From Micromonospora sp. CCTCC AA 2012012 (GTDB lineage: Bacteria; Actinomycetota; Actinomycetes; Mycobacteriales; Micromonosporaceae), in assembly GCF_040499845.1 (NCBI RefSeq), contig NZ_CP159342.1:1984001-2048000 (forward strand): 64,000 nucleotides of DNA. Reading direction: 5' to 3'. Every line of letters starts with the position of its first letter. Position 1 is the stretch's first letter. A program made the position numbers and the translations under genes. The notes under the pieces were generated by a model that did no database searches, was not told the origin of the DNA, and was given only the letters and a program-made list of their open reading frames with translations. This document shows, in pieces, positions 1-10,400 of this stretch.

Positions 1-3000
1 TCGCTCGGGCTGACCGTGCCGGCACCCGGTCGGGCGCAGTGCGCGGCCAGCTCGACCAGGGCGGCGTCGAGCGCGTCGGCCAGCGCGTCCAGGGTGGCGG
101 TGTCGGCCGGTCCCGCACCCGGGGCGTGCAGCTCGACCAGCAGGTCGCCGGCGGCCAGGTGCCCGGTGACCACCAGCCGGTGCCCGGGGCCGTCGTACGC
201 CCGGGGCGCGCCCGCCGGTCCGCCGGCCGCGCCGGGCGCCCCGTTGAGGTCGCCCAGGTGCCGCAGCAGCAGTTGCGCGGGTCGGTCGGCCGGCACCGGC
301 CGGGCAGCGGCCTGCCGGTGCTGTTCCTTGACCGCCGGCACCAGCTCCGCCAGGTCGCCGGCCAGCGTCAGGGTGAGCGGAGCGACGGTCGCGTACGGGC
401 CGACCGCGCCGGTGACGTCGAGGTCGGCGACGCCGTCGGCGCGCAGGTCGTGCTCGACGTCCAGCACCACCCGGCCGCTGCCCGTGCCGGCCAGCGCGGC
501 GGCGAGCGCGACCAGCACCACCTCGTCGGCGGTCAGCCGGTACGCCCGGGACGCCGCGTCGAGCAGGGCCCGCGCTTCCGGCACCCGTAGCACCCGCCGC
601 CAGCTCGCGCCCGGCGTGGCCGAACCCAGCGGGAGCGGCGCGAGCCCGTCGTCGCCGGGGTCGACCGGCGACGGCTGGTCGACGGCGGCCAGCCGCTCCG
701 CCCAGCGGGCCAGCGGCACGGGCGGGGCGGGTAGCTGCGGCTCGGCTCCGACGGCGGCCCGGTCCAGGGCCCGCCGCAGGTCGGCCCAGAGCGGCGCCCA
801 GGAGCGGGCGTCCACCGCGAGGTCGGCGACCAGCAGCACCAGCCGGCGTTCCCCGTCGCCGAGGTCGAACAGGGCGGCCCGGGTCAGCGGACCCTCGACC
901 GGGTCGAGTTCGGCGCGCATGTCGGCGACCATCTGGGCGCGGGCCGCCGCCCGCCGACTCTCGGGCAGCGGGGCGAGGTCGATCAGCGGCACGTACGGCT
1001 CGTCCTCCACGCCGATCCGCTGCCGCCAGCCGTCCGGGCCGTCGACCAGGCGCAACCGCAGGGCGGGGTGGGCGGCGAGTAGGGCGGCCAGCACCCGGCC
1101 GGCGGCGTCGGCGTCCAGGTCGGGCGGCATCGGCACGTCGAGCACCTGCGCGCCGAGCGGGCGGGTCGGCCCGTCCGGCCCGAGCAGGGCCCGCTGCCAC
1201 GGGGTGAGCGGGAAGCTGCCGTCGGCGGTGTCCCGGCCGGCGGCGGTGGCGCGGGCCTCGGCGACCGCGGCGAGGTCGGCGACGATCTGGTGGGCGAACA
1301 GGTCGGCGGGGGTGATCTCGATGCCCTCGGCGGTGGCCCGGCCGACGATCTGGATGCCGGTGATGGAGTCCCCGCCGATGGCGAAGAAGTTGTCGAACGG
1401 TCCCACGTCGGGCTGGCCGAGGACCTCCCCGACCAGTCGGGCCAGCAGCAGCGCGGTGGGGGTCGCCTCGCCGGTCGGCGCGTCCGGGCCGGCCAGCCGG
1501 GCCGGGTCGGGCAGGGCCGACCGGTCCACCTTGCCGTTGGCCGACAGCGGCAGCCGGTCCAGCGCCACCACCACGGTCGGCACCATGTACGCCGGCAGCA
1601 GGCGGGCGGCCTCCGCGCGGACCGCCTCGACCAGCGCGTCCCGGTCGGCGGCGGGGTCGGCCGGCACCACGTACGCGACGAGCCGCCGGTGGTGGCGGTC
1701 GCCGAGGGCGGCGGCGACCGCGGCGGTCACCCCGGGGTGGCGGGTCAGGGCCGCCTCGATCTCGCCCAGCTCGATCCGGTAGCCGCCGACCTTGACCTGG
1801 AAGTCCTCCCGGCCGAGGAACTCGATCGTCCCGTCCGGACGCCACCGGCCCAGGTCACCGGTGCGATAGAGCCGCTCCCCCGTCACCGGGTGGGTGACGA
1901 ACCGGGCGGCGGTCTTCTCCTCGTCGCGCCAGTACCCGTCGGCCAGGCCGGCGCCGCCGATGAACAGCTCGCCGGTCACCCAGACCGGGCACTCCTGCCA
2001 GCGGTCGTTGAGCACGTGGAAGGTCTGGTTGCGCAGCGCCCGGCCGTACGGGATGGACTCCCAGGCGGGGTCCACCTCGCCGATCTCGTAGGAGATCGAC
2101 CAGATCGACGCCTCGGTGGCGCCGCCGAGGCTCACCGGCAGGCTGTGCGGGGCGAGCTGCCGCAACCGGCCCGGCAGGTCGACCGGGATCCAGTCGCCGG
2201 ACATCAGGAACAGCCGTACCGGCTCCAGCGCGTCCGCCGGTCCGCTGCCGGCCACCTGGTCGGCGAGCATCTGCGCCAGCGCCGGCACCGAGTTCCACAC
2301 GGTCACCCGGTGCGCGGCGACCAGCTCCGCCCAGTGGCCCGGGTCCCGGTTGCTGCCGTGCCGGGGCAGCACCAGCCGACCGCCGGCGCCGAGCAGCCCG
2401 AACACGTCGTAGACGGAGAGGTCGAAGCTCAGCGAGGACAACCCGAGCGCGGCGTCGTCGGGGCCCACCGCGTAGCGGGAGTTGATGTCGTCGATGGTGT
2501 TGCGGGCCGCCCGGTGGCGGATCGTCACGCCCTTGGGGGTGCCGGTCGAGCCGGAGGTGAAGATGACGTAGGCGAGGTCGTCGGGGCCGGCCTGCGGCTC
2601 GGGCGCGGTGTCCGTACCGGCCGGTGGGTCGGTAGCAAGGTCGACGACCAGTTCGGTGACCCCGTCCGGCCAGGAGCGGGTCGGGCCGCCGGCCCGGGTC
2701 AGCACCGCCCGGCACTCACCGAACGACACCAGGTGGTCCTGCCGGTCGGCGGGCAGGTCCGGGTCCACCGGCAGGTACGCCGCGCCGGCCAGCAGCACCC
2801 CGAGCGCCGCGGCGACCTGCGCGGGAGACTTGTCCACCGCGACGGCGACCAGCTCGTCGGGGCGTACCCCGACCTCGCGCAGCCGGTGCGCGACGGCGCA
2901 GGCGTGCCGGTGGAGCTGGCCGTAGCTGACGGTCTCCTCGGCGGTGACCACCGCCGGGCGGTCCGGCTCGCGGGTGGCCCACTCGACGAACGGGGCGTGC

Positions 3001-6000
3001 AGCAGCCCGTCGGCGGGCGGCCCGGCGGTGTCGTTGGCCGCCGCGACGAGTTCCCGCTGGGCGGCGGGGCGCAGGTCACCGGGGTCGGCCTGCCAGGCGG
3101 CCTCGTCGTCGGCGAGAGCGGTGGTGAGCCGGCTGAACGCGGCGAAGACCGCGTCGAGCACCCCGTCGGGGAAGAGCTGCCGGACCCCGTGCCAGCTCAT
3201 CCGGACCCCGTCGGCGGTCTCCAGCAGGGCGAAGTCGAGCCACACCTGCGGGGTCTGGGCGACCTCGTGCACCATCTCGCCGAGCCAGCCGAACCAGGTC
3301 TCGTCGCCCGGTTCGCTCTCCTGCACGACGGTGCTGGTGAAGACCACCGGCATCACCGCGCCGGCGGCCCCGCCCCGGGCGCGGGCCATCTCGCGCAGCA
3401 CCTCGACGCCGCTGACGTAGCGGTGTTCCAGGTCCTGCCAGCTCTGCTCCTGCAGGTGCCGGGCGAGCCGCGCCACGCTGCCGGCGGCGGTCAGGTCGAC
3501 CGGGAGCAGGTCGAACGAGGCGAACTCGCCGACCAGGTCGCCGACGTGCGGGTGCACGGGGAGCCGGTTGGTGACGGTCACGTTGACGGTGAACCGCCCG
3601 GAGCGGCACCAGGCGCCCAGCGCGTACGCGTAGACGGCGAGCAGCACCGCCGACGGGGTCAGTCCGTGGCCGCCGGCCCGGTCGGTGATCCGTTTCCAGG
3701 TGGCCCGGTCCAGTTCCAGGTCGAAGGAGACCGGCTCGGGTCGGGTGACGGCGGCGGGCGCGACGGCGAGCGGCAGGTCCGGCCGGGGCGGCAGCTGCGC
3801 GATCCGCTCCCGCCAGTACTCCAGCGACCGCTGGTGCAGTGGGCTGCCGCGCAGCTCCTCGGTGGCCAGCACGTAGTCGCGGTAGGTGACCTCCAGCGGG
3901 GCGAGGCCACCGGCCTGCTGGTGGATGCGGCGCCAGTCGCGGGAGACCAGCCGGATGCTGCCGATGTCGGCGATCATCAGGTCGAAGCCGAGGTGCAGCC
4001 GGGTCCGGCCGCCGGGCAGCAGGGTGGCCCGGACGTCCCACAGCGGCCACACGTCGACCGGCCGCATCTGGTGCGACAGGGTTTCGCGCCGCTCGGCGAG
4101 GAACCGTTCGACCTCGTCGGCGGGGCGGTCGCGCAGGTCGGTGGCCTCGATGACGTACGGGCCGGGGTCGGGCAGGATCCGCTGTCGGCCGTCGTCGCCG
4201 ACGACCGCGCGGAGCATCCCGTGCCGGCGGACCACCTCCTGCCACGTCCCGGTGAGCCGGTCCAGGTCGACCTCGCCGGTCTCGACCTCCCAGTAGACGT
4301 GCGCGGCGACGTTGCCGCCCTCGACGCTGCCGAGCCGGCCCAGCCACTGGGCCTGCTGGATCTCCGCCAGCGGGAACGGCTCGTGGAGCTGGTCCGGGGC
4401 GGGCACGGCGAGCGGCAGGCCGGGCTCCGGCTCGGCGTCGTCCTCGGTCCGGCCGGCGGCGACCAGGGCGGCCACCCCGGCGACGGTCGGCGCGGCGAGC
4501 ATCTCGCGCAGCCCGATCCGGCTGCCGAACGCCTCGTTGACGCGGGCGACCACCCGGGTGGCCAGCAGCGAGTGCCCGCCGAGTTCGACGAAGTTGTCGT
4601 CCACCCCGATCGGGGCCGCGCCGAGCAGGTCCTGCCAGATGGCGGCGACCAGGCGCTCCCGGTCGTCGCGGGGGGCCACGTACGGGGTCTGCACCGGGGG
4701 GCGTCCGTCCAGCCCGGCGGTGGGGTCGGCGTCCGGTTCCGGTGCGCCGCCGGACAGCCGGGCGAGGTCCAGCGGGCCGCTGTCCCCGCTCGGGGTGATC
4801 CAGTAGCGGCGGCGCTGGAACGGGTAGCCGGGCAGGGACACCCGGCGGCGGGGGCCCTCGTCGGCGAGGTCGACGTCGACGCCGGCCGCCCAGAGTCGGC
4901 CGAGCAGGGCCGGTCCCGGGTGCGGCCCGGCCGGCGGGTCGCCCGGGGCGGGCAGGCTCGCCAGCACGGTCGCCTCCCGGGTGACCTGTCGGGCCAGGGT
5001 GCCGAGCGTCCGGCCGGGACCGACCTCCAGCAGCACCGCGTCGGGGCCGGCGACCAGCGCCACGGACGCCCCGAAGCGGACGGTGTCGCGGACGTGCCCC
5101 GCCCAGTAGGCGGGGTCGGTGGCCTCCCGGTCGGTGATCCACTCGCCGGTGCGGTTGGCGACGAACGGCAGCGTCGGCGGGGCGAACCGGACCCCGGCCA
5201 GGGCGGCGGCGAACGGCTCACGGACCGGGTCCATCATCGCCGAGTGGAAGGCGTGTGAGGTGTGCAGCCGCCGGTGGGACACGCCCCGCTCGGCGAGGAG
5301 CGCCGCGAGGGCGGCGACGTCCCCGTCGGGGCCGGAGACCACGCTCAGGTCGGGGGCGTTCGCCGCGGCCAGGGAGAGGGTCGGGGTGAGCAGGGGACGG
5401 ACCTCGTCCTCGCCGAGGGCGACCGAGAGCATCGCGCCGGGCGGCATCGCCGCCATCAGCCGACCCCGGGTGGCGACCAGGCGGGCCGCGTCGGCCCGGT
5501 CCAGGACACCGGCGAGGCAGGCGGCGGTCAGCTCGCCGACGCTGTGGCCGATCATCGCGTCCGGGAGGATCCCGTACGAGGCGAGCATCGCGGTGGTGGC
5601 GTACTCGACGGCGAACAGCGCCGGCTGGGCCAGGTCGGTGGACTCCAGCCGCCGGGCCGCCTCGGCGGGGTCGACGTCGGCGGCGGGATACAGCACGGTG
5701 CGCAGGTCCAGGCCCAGGTGCGGGGCCAGGTCGGCGGCGACCGCGTCGAGGGCGTCGCGCCAGGCCGGTTCGGTGGCGTACAGGTCGGCGCCCATGCCCG
5801 GGTGCTGGCTGCCCTGGCCGGGGAAGAGGAAGACCAGCCGGGGCCGGTCGACGGCCGTGCCGGTGACGGCGCGGGCCGGGTCGGCCAGCGCGGCGGCGGC
5901 CTCGCCCGCGTCGGCGGCGACCACCGCGCGCCGGTACCGGGCCGGCACCCGGCCCCGGTGCAGGGTCCAGGCCGCGTCGGCCAGCGGCGGGGCGTCCGGC

Positions 6001-7415
6001 GCGGTCAGGGCCGCGGCGAGCTGCGCGCCGGCCGCGTCCAACGCCTCGGGGGTACGCGCCGAGATCGTGATCACCTGCGCGGCGCGGGCCGGCGGCGGCA
6101 GCGGGGCCGGGGTGGGTGCCTCCTCGACGACGACGTGGGCGTTGGTGCCGCCCATGCCGAAGGAGCTGACCCCGATCCGGCGCGGCACGTCGTCGACCGT
6201 CCACTCGCGCAGTTCGGTGGTGACCCGGAACGGCGAGTCGGTGAAGTCGATCTCGGGGTTGGGCTTGTCGAAGTGCAGGCTCGGCACCAGCTCCCGGTGC
6301 TTGAGCTGGAGCACCGCCTTGATCAGTCCGGTGACCCCGGCGGCGGTGTCCAGGTGTCCCACGTTGGACTTCACCGACGCCAGCGCGATCCCGCCGCGCC
6401 GCCGCATCCGGGGGGCGAAGACCCGGTTCAGGGCGGTCACCTCGATCGGGTCGCCCAGCGGGGTGCCGGTGCCGTGCGCCTCGACGGCGGTGACGGTGGC
6501 CGGGTCGATCCCGGCCAGGCCCAGCGCGGTCGCCACGGCGCGGGCCTGCCCGTCCACCCCGGGCGCGGTGTAGCCGACCTTCGCCGACCCGTCGTTGGTG
6601 ACCGCGCTGCCCTTGATGACGGCCTCGACGTGGTCGCCGTCGGTGAGGGCGTCCTCCAGGCGTTTGAGGACCACCACGCCGACGCCGCTGCCGAAGACGG
6701 TGCCGGTGGCGGCGGCGTCGAACGGGCGGCAGTGCCCGTCCCGGGAGAAGATCAGCCCCTCCTGCCAGAGGTAGCCGCTGGGCTGGGGCAGCCGGATCGC
6801 CGCGCCGCCGGCCAGCGCGACGTCGCACTCCCCCTCCAGCAGGGCCTGCGCAGCGACGTGCACCGCGACCAGCGACGACGAGCAGGCGGTCTGCACGGCC
6901 ACCGCCGGCCCGCCCAGCCCCAGCTTGAAGGCGACCCGGTTGGGCAGGTAGTCCTTGTCGTTGGTGACCAGCAGTTCCAGCGTCTCGCCGATGGTGCCCG
7001 CCACCCGACCGGCCAGCACGTTGCCGAGCAGGTACGTGGACAGGGCGCTGCCGGCGTAGACGCCGACGGTGGCGTCGACGGCGCCCGGGGCGTACCCGGC
7101 GTCCTCCAGGGCGTGCCAGGCGCACTCCAGGAAGAGGCGCTGCTGCGGGTCGATCAGCGCCGCCTCGCGGGCGTGGTAGCCGAAGAACGCGGCGTCGAAG
7201 TGCTCGATGCCGTCGAGCACCGAGGCGGCCCGCACGTACGCCGGGTCGGCCAGGGTCTCGTCGCTGATCCCGGCGGCCCGCAGCGTCTCGTCGTCCCAGA
7301 AGGTGACCGACTCGACGCCGCCGCGCAGGTTGCGCCAGAAGGTGGCCACGTCGGGGGCACCGGGGAACCGGCCCGCCATGCCGACGATCGCGATGTCGCC
7401 GCTCGCCGGGCTCAC
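1..7415 (-). CDS. Hybrid PKS/NRPS: KS-AT-ACP-Cy-A-PCP-(E-like), 3' end off window
   Basis: This frame stays open to the left edge, so only the first 2471 residues are visible. Domains in order: ketosynthase (TACSSS, Cys178; HGTGT; KSNVGH), malonyl-type acyltransferase (GHSVGE, Ser625; HAFH), carrier (GGHSLL, Ser949), heterocyclization domain (D1145-x4-D1150-x2-S1153 in place of HHxxxDG), adenylation domain, carrier (GGDS, Ser2017) and a condensation/epimerization-like domain from about 2065. By hand alignment the A-domain code reads D-L-Y-N-L-S-L-I-W, the published cysteine code. The protein should add a malonyl C2 unit and then a cyclized cysteine (thiazoline). No ketoreductase or dehydratase lies between AT and ACP. 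The last domain has lost its active-site His pair (A2197-D2198-x3-D2202-A). The GTG start overlaps the stop of the upstream NRPS gene by 4 bases (GTGA), indicating translational coupling. Confidence 0.93.
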   Translation of the reverse strand, partial: MSPASGDIAIVGMAGRFPGAPDVATFWRNLRGGVESVTFWDDETLRAAGISDETLADPAYVRAASVLDGIEHFDAAFFGYHAREAALIDPQQRLFLECAWHALEDAGYAPGAVDATVGVYAGSALSTYLLGNVLAGRVAGTIGETLELLVTNDKDYLPNRVAFKLGLGGPAVAVQTACSSSLVAVHVAAQALLEGECDVALAGGAAIRLPQPSGYLWQEGLIFSRDGHCRPFDAAATGTVFGSGVGVVVLKRLEDALTDGDHVEAVIKGSAVTNDGSAKVGYTAPGVDGQARAVATALGLAGIDPATVTAVEAHGTGTPLGDPIEVTALNRVFAPRMRRRGGIALASVKSNVGHLDTAAGVTGLIKAVLQLKHRELVPSLHFDKPNPEIDFTDSPFRVTTELREWTVDDVPRRIGVSSFGMGGTNAHVVVEEAPTPAPLPPPARAAQVITISARTPEALDAAGAQLAAALTAPDAPPLADAAWTLHRGRVPARYRRAVVAADAGEAAAALADPARAVTGTAVDRPRLVFLFPGQGSQHPGMGADLYATEPAWRDALDAVAADLAPHLGLDLRTVLYPAADVDPAEAARRLESTDLAQPALFAVEYATTAMLASYGILPDAMIGHSVGELTAACLAGVLDRADAARLVATRGRLMAAMPPGAMLSVALGEDEVRPLLTPTLSLAAANAPDLSVVSGPDGDVAALAALLAERGVSHRRLHTSHAFHSAMMDPVREPFAAALAGVRFAPPTLPFVANRTGEWITDREATDPAYWAGHVRDTVRFGASVALVAGPDAVLLEVGPGRTLGTLARQVTREATVLASLPAPGDPPAGPHPGPALLGRLWAAGVDVDLADEGPRRRVSLPGYPFQRRRYWITPSGDSGPLDLARLSGGAPEPDADPTAGLDGRPPVQTPYVAPRDDRERLVAAIWQDLLGAAPIGVDDNFVELGGHSLLATRVVARVNEAFGSRIGLREMLAAPTVAGVAALVAAGRTEDDAEPEPGLPLAVPAPDQLHEPFPLAEIQQAQWLGRLGSVEGGNVAAHVYWEVETGEVDLDRLTGTWQEVVRRHGMLRAVVGDDGRQRILPDPGPYVIEATDLRDRPADEVERFLAERRETLSHQMRPVDVWPLWDVRATLLPGGRTRLHLGFDLMIADIGSIRLVSRDWRRIHQQAGGLAPLEVTYRDYVLATEELRGSPLHQRSLEYWRERIAQLPPRPDLPLAVAPAAVTRPEPVSFDLELDRATWKRITDRAGGHGLTPSAVLLAVYAYALGAWCRSGRFTVNVTVTNRLPVHPHVGDLVGEFASFDLLPVDLTAAGSVARLARHLQEQSWQDLEHRYVSGVEVLREMARARGGAAGAVMPVVFTSTVVQESEPGDETWFGWLGEMVHEVAQTPQVWLDFALLETADGVRMSWHGVRQLFPDGVLDAVFAAFSRLTTALADDEAAWQADPGDLRPAAQRELVAAANDTAGPPADGLLHAPFVEWATREPDRPAVVTAEETVSYGQLHRHACAVAHRLREVGVRPDELVAVAVDKSPAQVAAALGVLLAGAAYLPVDPDLPADRQDHLVSFGECRAVLTRAGGPTRSWPDGVTELVVDLATDPPAGTDTAPEPQAGPDDLAYVIFTSGSTGTPKGVTIRHRAARNTIDDINSRYAVGPDDAALGLSSLSFDLSVYDVFGLLGAGGRLVLPRHGSNRDPGHWAELVAAHRVTVWNSVPALAQMLADQVAGSGPADALEPVRLFLMSGDWIPVDLPGRLRQLAPHSLPVSLGGATEASIWSISYEIGEVDPAWESIPYGRALRNQTFHVLNDRWQECPVWVTGELFIGGAGLADGYWRDEEKTAARFVTHPVTGERLYRTGDLGRWRPDGTIEFLGREDFQVKVGGYRIELGEIEAALTRHPGVTAAVAAALGDRHHRRLVAYVVPADPAADRDALVEAVRAEAARLLPAYMVPTVVVALDRLPLSANGKVDRSALPDPARLAGPDAPTGEATPTALLLARLVGEVLGQPDVGPFDNFFAIGGDSITGIQIVGRATAEGIEITPADLFAHQIVADLAAVAEARATAAGRDTADGSFPLTPWQRALLGPDGPTRPLGAQVLDVPMPPDLDADAAGRVLAALLAAHPALRLRLVDGPDGWRQRIGVEDEPYVPLIDLAPLPESRRAAARAQMVADMRAELDPVEGPLTRAALFDLGDGERRLVLLVADLAVDARSWAPLWADLRRALDRAAVGAEPQLPAPPVPLARWAERLAAVDQPSPVDPGDDGLAPLPLGSATPGASWRRVLRVPEARALLDAASRAYRLTADEVVLVALAAALAGTGSGRVVLDVEHDLRADGVADLDVTGAVGPYATVAPLTLTLAGDLAELVPAVKEQHRQAAARPVPADRPAQLLLRHLGDLNGAPGAAGGPAGAPRAYDGPGHRLVVTGHLAAGDLLVELHAPGAGPADTATLDALADALDAALVELAAHCARPGAGTVSPS

Positions 7416-10400
7416 CGGGACACCTCCGCCGGGCGGCCGGCGCGCCGGCCCCGACGGGCGGCGGCCCGGCTGAACGCGGCGTCCACGGCGTCGCCGTCGC
7501 TGCCGCCGCCACCGTCGAGTCCCGCCGCGAGGCGCCGGATCGTGGGGTGCTCGAACATGTGCATCAGCGGGAAGGTGCGGCCCAGCGCGGCGCAGAGTTC
7601 CCGGTAGACCTTGACGATGGTCACCGAGTCGGCGCCGAGGTCGAAGAAGCGGTCGTCCACGCCGATCCGGTCGACGCCGAGGACCCGGCGGAACACCTCG
7701 GTCGCGGTCCGCTCCACCTGCGAGGTCGGGGCGGCGTACGCGGCGCCGCCGGTCCGGCCGGTCTCGGCGGCGGAGTCGGCGAGCCGTTCCAGGGCGCTCC
7801 GGTCGACCTTGCCCCGGGCTGTCAGCGGCAGCCGGTCCACGGTCACCACGGTGGCCGGGACCATGTAGTGCGGCAGGGTCTCGGCGGCGTACGCGCACAG
7901 CCGCTCGGGCAGGCTGCCGCCGCCGGTGCCCGCCTGCGGGGTCGGGTCGAGCACCCCACCGAGCAGGCTGTGCAGCACCTGGTCGTCGTCGGCGAGGGCG
8001 AGCAGGTCCCGGACGGCGGGCTCGTCGGCGATCAGGCCGAGCTGGCAGAGCCCGAGGTCGAGCCCGGGGGCGGCCTCGTCGAGCAGTTGGGTCATCTCGC
8101 CGGCCTCCAGCAGACAGAAGTGCAGCGCCCGGGTGCCGTAGAGCGGGGCGACCGCCGACATCCGGCCGACCAGGAAGATCTCGAAGGCGCTGCCGTCGTA
8201 GGTGGGCTGGTTGGTGCAGAAGTGCGCGGCGCGGTCCAGGTCGGCGTCGAGGCGGACCGGGACCAGCCGGTGCGCCACCGGGTCGTGGTAGTAGCTGCCG
8301 CCGGCCAGGCCGTCGACCCGCCCGGGGCGCACGTGCACGTAGGTCTGCACCGGGTAGAGGGCGCCGGCCGAGGCGTACCGGTACTTCGGCAGCACCTCGC
8401 CGTCGCGGCTGCGCAGGCTCTCCAGCAGCCGGGCCAGGCCGGTCAGCGGCACCGGCCGGTCGGCGAAGGCACGCCGGCTGGACCGCCGGGCCCAGACCGC
8501 GTCGGCCGCCCCGCCGTCCAGGTCGGACGGCAGGTCGACGGGGGTGCCGGTGAGGTCGGTACGCAGGCCGCGCCGGGCGAGGGTGAACTCCACCCGGCGG
8601 ACCGGGTCGGCCTCCACGTCGCCGAGGACCCGCTTCTCGGCCACCTTCGGATCCAGGTCGGTGCCGGCCGGTGCGGCGTCCGTGCCGTCGGGGACGACGA
8701 AGGCGACCAGCCGGCGGCGGTGCCGGTCCGGGCCGGCGGCCAGCACGGCGGCCTCGCGTACCCGGGGGTGCCGGGCGAGGGTGGCCTCGATCTCCCCCGG
8801 CTCGATGCGGAACCCGCCGATCTTCACCTGGAAGTCGGTGCGGCCGAGGATCTGCAGGGTGCCGTCGGGCAGCCACCGGCCCAGGTCACCGGAGCGGTAG
8901 AGGCGCTCGCCGGTCTCCGGGTGGGTGACGAAGGCGGCGTCGGTCAGCTCCGGGTCGCGCCAGTACCCGTCGGCGAGGCCGGGGCCGCCGATGAACATCT
9001 CCCCCGGCACCCCCACCGGGCAGGGCTGCATCCGGTCGTTGAGCACGTGGATCCGGTGGTTGGCCAGCGGCCGGCCGTACGGGATGGACTCCCACTCCGG
9101 GTCGACGCGGTCGACGTCGTGGGCGACGCACCAGATGGCGGTCTCGGTGGGGCCGCCGGAGGCGACGAACCGGACGTCCGGGGCGAGCGCCCGGACCTGG
9201 TCCGGCAGGGTCACCGGGATCCAGTCGCCGGAGAGCCACATCAGCCGCAGCCGGGCCAGGCCCGGATGCCCGCCGGCCGCGTGCTCCACCAGCATCCGGG
9301 CCAGCGCGGGCACCGAGTTCCAGCAGGTCACACCGTGGGTGTCCATCAGCTCCAGCCACCGGCCCGGGTCGCGGGCGGCGGCCGGTTCCGGCAGCACCAG
9401 GGTCGCCCCGGCGCCGAGGACGCCGAAGACGTCCCAGACCGACAGGTCGAAGCTCAACGCGGAGAGGCCGAGGGCGACGTCGTCGGGGCCCAGACCGACG
9501 CGCTCGCGCACCTGGGCGACGGTGGTGAGGGTGGCCCGGTGCGACAGCATCACCCCCTTCGGCACGCCCGTGGAGCCGGAGGTGAACAGCACGTACGCCA
9601 GGTCCTCCGGCCGCTGCGCCGGTGCCAGGTCGGTGACCTCGCCGTCGGGGTCGGCGGTGGCGTCGACGGGCAGCACCCGGACGCCGTCCGGCCAGTCGTC
9701 CCGGTCCGGTCCACCGGCGCGGACCAGCACGATCGTCACCTCGGCGCGGCGCAGCTGGTGGTCCTGGCGGGCCGGTGGCAGGTCCGGGTCGACCGGCAGG
9801 TACGCGCCACCGGCCAGTTGCACGCCGAGGGCGGCGACGAGCTGGGCGGCGCTCTTGTCGGCGGCGACCGCGACGAGCTGGTTGGGGCGTACCCCGTCGG
9901 CGCGCAGGGTCCGGCCCAGCGCGGTGGCCCGCCGCCACAGCTGCCCGTACGTCAGGGTGGCGTCGGCGGCGACCACGGCGGTGCGGTCGGGGTGCGCGGC
10001 GGCCTGCCGGCCGATCGCGGTGAAGAGCAGCTCGTCGGGGATCTCGGCGGTGGTCGCGTTGGCGGCGGCGACCAGCTCCCGCTGGGCGGCCGGCAGCGGG
10101 TCCGACGCGCCCGGCGCCCACGCGTCGTCACTCGCGGCGAGGCGTTCCAGCAGCGCGGTGTAGGCGGTGAAGAGGTCGTCGAGCATCGCGTCGGGGAAGA
10201 GGTCCTCGATCACGTCCCAGTGGTACGACAGGGCGCCGTGGTCCTCGTAGACCTGGTGGTCGAAGAGGACCTGCGGGGTCTGCGAGATCACCGAGACGGT
10301 GTCGCCGAGCCAGGCCGCGCCGAGCGCGCCCTGCGCGCCTTCCTGGTCGCGGCCCTGCTCGCGGGCGCTGGCGAAGACGACGGTGGCGAAGGTGCCGGGG

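Noticed and set aside
1290..5258. Very long rightward open frame (over 1300 codons) opposite the PKS/NRPS gene
   Set aside because: It is a shadow on the antisense strand of a KS/AT/Cy/A coding region whose leftward frame carries all catalytic motifs; the product is low-complexity Arg/Gly/Val-rich.
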